NCBI GenBank assembly: GCA_937895845.1
Contig: CALBLK010000011.1
Span: forward strand, 1 to 55,879
Source: an uncultured Prevotella sp.
GTDB lineage: Bacteria > Bacteroidota > Bacteroidia > Bacteroidales > Bacteroidaceae
DNA: 55,879 nt
Direction: 5' to 3'
Below the pieces are notes generated by a model. It made no database searches, was not told the DNA's origin, and saw only the letters and a program-made list of their open reading frames with translations. Positions 50,608 through 55,879 of the stretch are shown one piece after another; position 1 is the first letter of the stretch, and each line of letters begins with the position of its first letter. A program made the translations under genes and the position numbers.

Positions 50608-50925
50608 TTAAGCGATAACTTGTTTGATTACAATCTCTGTGAACTGGGCACGATGACCATTTTTCTTGCGATAGTCCTTTCTGCGCTTCATCTTGAAAAC
50701 GATAACCTTGTCACCCTTGACAAGCGGGTTCACAACCTCACACACCACTTTGGCACCATTTACGGTAGGCGCACCAACCTCAACTGCCCCGTCTTTGTCT
50801 ACGAGCAGCACTTTCTCAAATTCAACAGCCTGGCCTTCTGCCACATCTTTCATGTGGTGGACAAAGAGTTTCTTGCCCTCTTCGGCCTTAAACTGCTGAC
50901 CGTTAATCTCTACGATTGCGTACAT
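50608..50925 (-). CDS. rplU: 50S ribosomal protein L21
   Basis: The 105-residue L21 binds 23S rRNA. It starts MYAIVEINGQQFKAEEGKKLFV at the ATG at 50923-50925. The conserved KRRKDYRKKNGHRAQFTEIVI ends the protein. The frame is open 14 codons further upstream but that part does not match the family. It is co-transcribed with rpmA. Confidence 0.96.
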   Translation of the reverse strand: MYAIVEINGQQFKAEEGKKLFVHHMKDVAEGQAVEFEKVLLVDKDGAVEVGAPTVNGAKVVCEVVNPLVKGDKVIVFKMKRRKDYRKKNGHRAQFTEIVIKQVIA

Positions 50926-51017
50926 GATTAAAACTTTAAACGGTTTTCCGTAAGGCGGACAAGCCACGTGCCGTCACTTTTTTGAGCCTCCACGGACTAA
51001 AAACGAGTGCAAAGTTA
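50926..51017 (-). promoter_or_regulatory. rplU-rpmA promoter element and leader
   Basis: On the minus strand TAACTTTG (51010-51017) fits the -7 element; no -33 TTG is visible. The leader of about 80 nt contains small hairpins, including ACGG / CCGT around AAAA just upstream of the start. It could hold an autoregulatory L21 leader, which is not proven. Confidence 0.5.
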
Positions 51018-51248
51018 AGCCTTTTTTGTAAAACATTGGTCGTTCTCTCCTGTTAATCCTTGGCGTGTTAACTAATTTTAACCCGTGTTGGTCGCTAAAG
51101 TGAAGGTCACAGTTTCTTCCGATGTCTTGCTGCCGTCCGCGTCTCGCCACCGCTCGCCATGGCTTCTGCATTGCCGCCGCAAGCTGTCAGATACTAACGT
51201 CAACCCCGGGGCGAAACCTGACGACTGATTTGGGTTAAGCGGGAGTGC
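51018..51248. other. Intergenic stretch with no supported gene
   Basis: The gap between the rplU promoter element and repeat array B. Short frames on both strands lack protein-like character. A TTGGGTTAA motif at 51230-51238 also occurs at 1954-1962 and 17084-17092, all intergenic; its meaning is unknown. Confidence 0.5.
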
Positions 51249-51402
51249 GTGTGCAGAATGGCTGCCCCTGGCTCGCCATACGGCCTGTTCCGTAGCGCGA
51301 AACGCACCGTTTCAGCTCGCCATACAGTCCATATTGCAACGTGAAACGCACCGTTCCGCCATGTCATCCGGCCCAAATCGTCATGACATTCTGTCAAACA
51401 GT
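51249..51402. repeat. 22-bp degenerate tandem repeat array B
   Basis: Seven consecutive 22-nt units starting at 51249, 51271, 51293, 51315, 51337, 51359 and 51381; the first and last are decayed. Alternate units are most alike: GCTCGCCATAC at 51271 and 51315, and GAAACGCACCGTT at 51299-51311 and 51343-51355. Together they form a 44-nt higher-order period. The units align with array A at 26087-26240 in the same phase. Confidence 0.75.
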
Positions 51403-51543
51403 TTTTGGGGGCTTGCTTGCGTGCTCATCTGATAAAGGTAAGTATGGCATCCTTTTGCGCGGACGCTCAGCCGTGTCTTCTGGTGGATTGGTTGGCCTCC
51501 GGTCCGGAATTTATAACTGTGTGGGCCGCCTTTTCGTATAAAA

Positions 51544-51581
51544 CAAAAAAATAAAGCGATGACCCTCACAGGCAATCGCTT
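51544..51581 (-). terminator. Intrinsic terminator of small RNA copy B
   Basis: On the minus strand AAGCGAT pairs with ATCGCTT (arms at 51554-51560 and 51575-51581), followed by a T-rich tract of about ten nt. The stem is unrelated in sequence to the terminator of copy A. Confidence 0.75.
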
Positions 51582-51637
51582 CATATCTTCAATAGGTATT
51601 AGTCTTTTAAGGTAAAAAGATTGTTTTCAGGATAACG
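51544..51637 (-). ncRNA. Small RNA candidate, copy B
   Basis: The minus strand of 51590-51637 is nearly identical to 5763-5812: CGTTATCCTGAA, ACAATCTTTTTACCTTAAA and ACTAATACCTATTG occur in the same order and spacing, apart from a 2-nt indel. The copy has its own promoter and terminator and no ORF. In this copy TCTTTT and AAAAGA can pair around the shared TACCTT, where copy A pairs TTTAC with GTAAA. The RNA is about 95 nt. It lies between the ribosomal protein genes and the AraC-type gene. Confidence 0.75.
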
Positions 51638-51641
51638 TTTG

Positions 51642-51672
51642 CAAAGATATGCGTTATTTTTTATTTTGCCAA
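51642..51672 (-). promoter_or_regulatory. Promoter of small RNA copy B
   Basis: On the minus strand, TTG (51670-51672), a 20-nt spacer and TATCTTTG (51642-51649), the same geometry as copy A. Confidence 0.75.
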
Positions 51673-51959
51673 AATATTTCTTGATTTTTTTTAATTTTTG
51701 TTTGATTTTGCTGCTGTGTGGGAACACAGCGCCTTCTTGAATCGAACTGTCAGTGATGAAACCTAATTTCTGTTTGACGCTTAATGACCCATATCGACTT
51801 TGTCGGTCTCTTGGAATGGAACTGGGTGCGTTGCCATAAATTGAGCTGAAAGAAGATACTTCCGACCGAAATGTTATTTTTTTTGAAAAAGCATCAGAAT
51901 GGGTGACTGTTGTAAATAATAAATAGTATTTTTGCACAAATAAAATATCTCAGTAGGTT
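51673..51959. other. AT-rich leader region of the AraC-type gene
   Basis: There is no convincing gene. A 7-bp hairpin (GCTGTGT at 51713-51719, ACACAGC at 51724-51730) is present. TATTTTTG at 51927-51934 fits a -7 element for the downstream gene, although the nearest TTG is only 14 nt upstream of it. A minus-strand frame across 51599-51937 overlaps the small RNA and is not supported. Confidence 0.5.
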
Positions 51960-52412
51960 ATGGCAAAGTATAATATTCGTGAAAGTAAGCCGAAAGACGC
52001 TGTTTACAGGACACTCGTTAATCCAGACCTCATGGAGGCGATGAAAGACAGAATCTATCAGATTGTTGTAAGGGAGAAGAAATATCGAGACAAGAAATAT
52101 TCGGCAAAGAAACTTGCCGCTGACCTCTATACCAACACTCGCTATGTGTCGGCTGTTGTGAATGTGAAGTTTGGAGTGAACTATTCCTCTTTTGTTAACC
52201 AGTACCGCATTAAGGAGGCCATGGAGATTCTCTCCAATCCAGCCAACGCGTCACTCAGAATGCAAGAGGTGAGTGACATGGTGGGTTTTGCTAACAGGCA
52301 GTCGTTCTATGCCAGCTTCTATCGTCTGCATCACATCACTCCGCGTGAGTATAAGTTGCAGCAGTTGCTAGGCCCCCGCCCGAAGTCTACCGATGCCGAA
52401 GAGATGCTGTGA
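51960..52412 (+). CDS. AraC-type DNA-binding protein without sensor domain
   Basis: A 150-residue protein made of little more than an AraC/XylS helix-turn-helix domain. YSAKKLAADLYTNTRYVSAVVNVKFGVNYSSFVNQYRIKEAMEIL is the first helix-turn-helix, and MQEVSDMVGFANRQSFYASFYRLHHITPREYK is the second with the family signature. An N-terminal stretch of about 35 residues has no ligand-binding fold, so it may act constitutively or be controlled by partners. Its stop overlaps the possible GTG start of the peptidase gene, which suggests coupling. Its targets are unknown. Confidence 0.85.
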   Translation: MAKYNIRESKPKDAVYRTLVNPDLMEAMKDRIYQIVVREKKYRDKKYSAKKLAADLYTNTRYVSAVVNVKFGVNYSSFVNQYRIKEAMEILSNPANASLRMQEVSDMVGFANRQSFYASFYRLHHITPREYKLQQLLGPRPKSTDAEEML

Positions 52413-54382
52413 ACAGTGACACTGAGGGTATGATGGAACCATTTGACTATCTTACAGGCGAGCGTTTCGCTGATGTGCAGATGCTTCGCTACCGGCTTGA
52501 CGGTTTTGAACGGTTGTCCTTGCGGCAAAGGATGTATATTTACTGCTTGGCAAAAGCCACACTTTATGGCCGCGACATCACGTTTGACCAGTTCGGGCGC
52601 TATGGCTTGAGGGTACGCAAGGTGCTGGAGGCTGTCTATACAGACCCGTCTGCAGACCGCCAGTCGGAGCACTTTAAGGCGCTTGAGGTTTATCTCAAGC
52701 GCATTTGGTTTTCCAATGGACTGTATCATCATTATGGGAGCGACAAGTTCGTGCCGGGCTTTTCTCCTGCCTACCTTCATGATGCCATGCTCGGTGTGGC
52801 CCCTGAACGGCTGCCACTGTCCGATGGACAGACGGCGGAGCAGTTGTGGAACGAGTTGGAACGGATTATCTTCGACCCCACGTTCATGCCGAGACGTGTG
52901 AACAAAGTCGACGGTGACGATTTGGTAAAGACTTCTGCGTGCAACTATTACGATGGCGTGAGTCAGCAGGAGGTTGAGGATTTCTACGCCCGGATGAAGA
53001 CTGCCGGCGGCGAATGCCCGCCTTCGTATGGTCTCAATTCGAGGCTGGTAAAGCGTGACGGTCAGCTGGTCGAGCTTGTGTGGCGTGTGGGGGGACTGTA
53101 TGACAAGCCGCTGCGGCAGATTGTCTGCTGGCTTGAGAAAGCGCGGAATTATTGTGAGAACAAGGGGCAGCAAAAGGTAATAGACCGGCTTGTGGCCTTC
53201 TATCGCTCTGGAAATTTGACCGACTTCGATGATTACTCTGTCGAATGGGTGAAAACGACAGAGGGTCAGGTAGATTTTATCAATGGATTCATAGAAGTCT
53301 ACGGCGATCCGCTGGGGCTGAAAGCCTCATGGGAGGGAATTGTTGAATACAAGGATATAGAGGCCACCAAGCGCGCGCAGACAATTAGCCGCAATGCACA
53401 GTGGTTTGAGGATCACTCGCCTGTTGACCCAAGATTTCGGAAAAAACAGGTCAGGGGGGTGGTGGCGAACGTGGTCTGCGCGGCAATGCTGGGTGGTGAC
53501 GAGTACCCCTCGACTGCTATTGGCATCAACCTGCCCAATGCGGATTGGATCAGGGCGCGCCATGGAAGCAAAAGCGTGACCATAGGCAATCTGACTGAGG
53601 CATACAGCCAGGCTGCTCGCGGAAACGGATTTGACAGGGAGTTTGTCGTTGACAAGGAAACGCTAAGAATGATTGAACGTTATGGCCAAGTGTGCGACAA
53701 TATACATACTGACCTGCATGAATGTCTTGGCCATGGTAGCGGACAGCTACTGCCCGGGGTGGATTCAGATGCCTTGAAAGCGTATGGCAATACGATTGAG
53801 GAGGCGCGTGCTGACCTGTTCGGACTATATTACATTGCGGACAAGAAAATGGTCGATCTCGGACTGTTGCCAGACGATGAGGCGTGGAAAGCGCATTATT
53901 ATTCCTATATGATGAACGGCTTGCTGACACAACTAGTCCGCATTGAACCGGGCCGTAACATAGAAGAGGCCCATATGCGCAATCGCTCACTGATAGCCCA
54001 CTGGTGTATGGACAACGGCGATGCCATGCGGCTAAGTCTCTGCAAGGGTAAAACTTATGTTGAGATAACCGACTATGTCGCGCTCAGACAGCTTGTCGCA
54101 AGGCTGCTTTCAGAGGTGCAGCGTATAAAGAGCGAGGGCGACTTTGAGGCAGCGCGACTGTTGGTGGAACGGTACGGCATCGGTGTTGACCGTTCGCTAC
54201 ACGAAGAGGTTCTGGCACGGTACCGGCACCTGGGGCTGGCTCCCTATAAGGGGTTTATCAACCCCATGCTGATTCCTGTGACTGACGACAAGGGCCGTGT
54301 GACTGACATCCGGGTTGACTATAGTGAGGGTTATGCGCAGCAGATGCTGCGTTACAGCGAGGAATACGGAACGCTAATATGA
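52409..54382 (+). CDS. Dipeptidyl-peptidase III-like metallopeptidase (M49)
   Basis: A zinc exopeptidase of about 657 residues that removes dipeptides from peptide N-termini. The M49 motif HECLGH (in LHECLGHGSGQLLPG) supplies two zinc histidines and the catalytic glutamate. EEARADLFGLYYIAD supplies the third zinc ligand. The N-terminal part (FADVQMLRYRLDGFERLSLRQRMYIYCLAKA) matches the bacterial family. The start may be the GTG at 52409 (4-nt overlap with the AraC gene) or the ATG at 52430. Either way no signal peptide is visible, although relatives in Bacteroides carry one, so a cytoplasmic role in peptide turnover is inferred. Confidence 0.9.
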   Translation: MNSDTEGMMEPFDYLTGERFADVQMLRYRLDGFERLSLRQRMYIYCLAKATLYGRDITFDQFGRYGLRVRKVLEAVYTDPSADRQSEHFKALEVYLKRIWFSNGLYHHYGSDKFVPGFSPAYLHDAMLGVAPERLPLSDGQTAEQLWNELERIIFDPTFMPRRVNKVDGDDLVKTSACNYYDGVSQQEVEDFYARMKTAGGECPPSYGLNSRLVKRDGQLVELVWRVGGLYDKPLRQIVCWLEKARNYCENKGQQKVIDRLVAFYRSGNLTDFDDYSVEWVKTTEGQVDFINGFIEVYGDPLGLKASWEGIVEYKDIEATKRAQTISRNAQWFEDHSPVDPRFRKKQVRGVVANVVCAAMLGGDEYPSTAIGINLPNADWIRARHGSKSVTIGNLTEAYSQAARGNGFDREFVVDKETLRMIERYGQVCDNIHTDLHECLGHGSGQLLPGVDSDALKAYGNTIEEARADLFGLYYIADKKMVDLGLLPDDEAWKAHYYSYMMNGLLTQLVRIEPGRNIEEAHMRNRSLIAHWCMDNGDAMRLSLCKGKTYVEITDYVALRQLVARLLSEVQRIKSEGDFEAARLLVERYGIGVDRSLHEEVLARYRHLGLAPYKGFINPMLIPVTDDKGRVTDIRVDYSEGYAQQMLRYSEEYGTLI

Positions 54383-55020
54383 ATAATAATGTTCAGCAGA
54401 GCAACCGCCCGGTTGACGAGCGGCTGAGGGAAATCAAGAAGTCATTCAGATTAATGATGAATGGCGTGACAGCCCAGTCAATGCGTGACAAAGGGGCGTT
54501 TTATAAGGTTAACTGGGGTGTCCCGTTGCCCATGCTAAGGAAACTTGCAGCAGAAATTGGCCCTGATTACGACCTGTCCATAGCCCTGTGGAAAGAGAAC
54601 GTGCGCGAGTGCAAATTGCTGGCCACCATGGTGATGCCGGCGGAACGGATGCAGCCTGAAGTGGTGGACATTTGGATGGAGCAGACAGAGACGCTTGAGG
54701 TTGCGGAACTTGCTGCTTTCAACCTTTACAGGCACCTGCCCTATGCGGCAGACCTTGCTTTCCGATGGATAGCGACCGACCGCGAAATTTATCAGCTCTG
54801 TGGCTTTAATGTGCTCGGGCGTTTGTTTATGGATGGCTGTGAACCTAATGAGAGAGCCGTCAACGAACTGATTGACCAGGCGCAAGCGGCTCTGCAGGGA
54901 CACTCGGTGGCAGTGCGCAAGGCGGCATTGTCGTGCATGAGTCACTTTGCTGATTTGGGACTGGTGTATGAGCGCCTAGCCAAGAGTGCGCTGAAAAGGG
55001 TAGGTATTGACTTTTTATGA
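54379..55020 (+). CDS. DNA alkylation repair protein, AlkD-like
   Basis: A 213-residue all-helical protein of the AlkD/ALK HEAT-repeat family, which removes alkylated bases. Family segments include FYKVNWGVPLPMLRKLAAEIG, LALWKENVRE-like text at residues 70-80, ESRLLATM-like CKLLATMVMPAERM, and WIATDREIYQLCGFNVLGRLF. Its ATG overlaps the peptidase stop as ATGA. Catalytic activity is not proven, since some members of this family differ in function. Confidence 0.83.
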   Translation: MNNNVQQSNRPVDERLREIKKSFRLMMNGVTAQSMRDKGAFYKVNWGVPLPMLRKLAAEIGPDYDLSIALWKENVRECKLLATMVMPAERMQPEVVDIWMEQTETLEVAELAAFNLYRHLPYAADLAFRWIATDREIYQLCGFNVLGRLFMDGCEPNERAVNELIDQAQAALQGHSVAVRKAALSCMSHFADLGLVYERLAKSALKRVGIDFL

Positions 55021-55053
55021 TGGCAGAAGAGGCCCGGTCTGAATAAAATATAG

Positions 55054-55061
55054 TACTTTTG
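55054..55061 (+). promoter_or_regulatory. Candidate -7 element of purA
   Basis: TACTTTTG matches TAnnTTTG, 26 nt before the purA ATG. No clear TTG was seen at -33. Confidence 0.5.
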
Positions 55062-55087
55062 TAGCTAAGATATAAGATAGATAAAAG

Positions 55088-55879
55088 ATGAATCAAGGAA
55101 AAGTTGATGTCCTGCTGGGTTTGCAGTGGGGCGATGAGGGTAAGGGAAAGGTGGTCGATGTGCTCACCCCTAACTACGATGTGGTCGCACGTTTTCAAGG
55201 TGGCCCGAACGCAGGGCACACTTTGGAGTTCGAGGGGCAGAAGTATGTGCTGAGAAGCATTCCCTCTGGGATATTTCAAGGTGGCAAGGTGAATATCATT
55301 GGCAATGGTGTGGTGTTAGCTCCAGACCTGTTCATGGAAGAGGCCAAGGCGCTTGAGGCCAGTGGCCACGAACTGAAGAGCCGGCTCCACATTTCCAAAA
55401 AAGCGCATCTGATTATGCCCACGCACCGTGTGCTTGACGCTGCCTATGAGGTTGCAAAGGGCCGGAGCAAGGTGGGCACAACAGGCAAGGGTATCGGACC
55501 GACCTATACAGACAAAGTGTCTCGTAACGGACTTCGCGTTGGAGATATCTATGAAGATTTCGAACGGAAGTATGCGGAACACAAGGCGCGCCATGAGGCC
55601 ATCTTGAAGGCAATGAACTTCAGCTATGACCTTGCTGAAGTGGAAAAGAAATGGCTTGAGGGCATCGACTATCTGCGCCAGTTCCGCATAGTGGACTCAG
55701 AGTACGAAATCAATGGACTGTTGCGTGACGGCAAGAGCGTGCTTTGCGAAGGCGCGCAGGGTACCTTGCTTGATGTTGACTTTGGGTCCTATCCGTTTGT
55801 CACCTCGTCGAACACCATCTGTGCTGGTGCATGCACAGGTCTGGGTATCGGTCCCAACAGAATTGGTGATGTATTCGGC
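55088..55879 (+). CDS. purA: Adenylosuccinate synthetase (partial, cut by window end)
   Basis: PurA joins IMP and aspartate using GTP, the first committed step to AMP. The visible 264 residues start with VDVLLGLQWGDEGKGKVVD (the GTP loop). GGPNAGHT, the TGKGIGPTYTDK loop that contacts IMP, and EGAQGTLLDVDFGSYPFVTSSNT follow. All expected N-terminal motifs are present. The gene continues beyond position 55879; about 160 residues are missing relative to the usual length of about 420-430. Confidence 0.97.
   Translation, partial: MNQGKVDVLLGLQWGDEGKGKVVDVLTPNYDVVARFQGGPNAGHTLEFEGQKYVLRSIPSGIFQGGKVNIIGNGVVLAPDLFMEEAKALEASGHELKSRLHISKKAHLIMPTHRVLDAAYEVAKGRSKVGTTGKGIGPTYTDKVSRNGLRVGDIYEDFERKYAEHKARHEAILKAMNFSYDLAEVEKKWLEGIDYLRQFRIVDSEYEINGLLRDGKSVLCEGAQGTLLDVDFGSYPFVTSSNTICAGACTGLGIGPNRIGDVFG

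Noticed and set aside
51599..51937. 112-aa minus-strand ORF upstream of the AraC-type gene
   Set aside because: It covers the conserved small RNA body and promoter, has low complexity AT-rich stretches and matches no family I know.

Overview
This window is chromosomal DNA of a Bacteroidota, most likely order Bacteroidales and probably a Prevotella-like member (genus is inference). The evidence is: promoters of the Bacteroidota type (TTG or TTTG, about 19-20 nt, then TAnnTTTG) ahead of several genes; a Rho factor with a long low-complexity insert; a secreted protein ending in a type IX secretion-like sorting tail; DUF3078 and DUF386 proteins; a pyrB-pyrI pair; and secreted GH2 and GH106 enzymes. 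No rRNA, tRNA, CRISPR array, phage or recognisable insertion sequence was seen. Most of the window is core genome.

Layout. 0.3-1.7 kb: pyruvate kinase (-). 2.1-5.7 kb: rho followed after 8 nt by a MORN-GH25 lysozyme fusion (+). 5.75-5.85 kb: a small RNA candidate. 6.2-9.0 kb: an unknown 128-aa protein and a GH2 beta-galactosidase. 9.0-10.4 kb: pyrB-pyrI (-). 10.5-17.7 kb: PBP1A, truA, a DMT transporter, rarA, a 2-hydroxyacid dehydrogenase and a TRIC/UPF0126 membrane protein (+). 17.8-23.9 kb: a GH106 rhamnosidase facing a 1049-aa secreted metallopeptidase-like protein. 24.0-28.3 kb: ligA, facing panE, a TtcA-like thiolase and a DUF486 membrane protein. 28.5-37.1 kb: a MORN-repeat protein, a YhcH-like protein, glgB, a membrane protein, a UvrD/PcrA helicase and a DUF3078 protein (+).

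37.2-46.8 kb is one long minus-strand exopolysaccharide operon. It runs from one good promoter at about 46.8 kb: receiver-only response regulator, polyprenyl-phosphate sugar transferase with an odd N-terminus, TolC-like outer membrane protein, Wzc-like chain-length protein, O-antigen polymerase/ligase-like protein, then three GT2 glycosyltransferases. No flippase and no Wza-type export protein is visible, so the locus is either incomplete or works differently from a standard Wzx/Wzy system. 47-50.2 kb: xylulokinase and an FAD-dependent oxidoreductase. 50.3-50.9 kb: rplU-rpmA (-). 51.2-51.65 kb: a repeat array and a second copy of the small RNA. 52-55.9 kb: an AraC-type DNA-binding protein, a DPP III peptidase and an AlkD-like repair protein joined by 4-nt overlaps, then purA, which is cut by the window edge.

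The least ordinary observations are: (1) two homologous small RNAs, 46 kb apart on opposite strands, each with the same promoter geometry and its own unrelated terminator hairpin; (2) two intergenic arrays of a degenerate 22-bp unit with a dyad core; (3) the exopolysaccharide operon with a lone receiver, a receiver-like domain fused to the sugar transferase, and a degenerate Wzc ATPase domain; (4) a lysozyme carrying MORN repeats placed directly behind rho.
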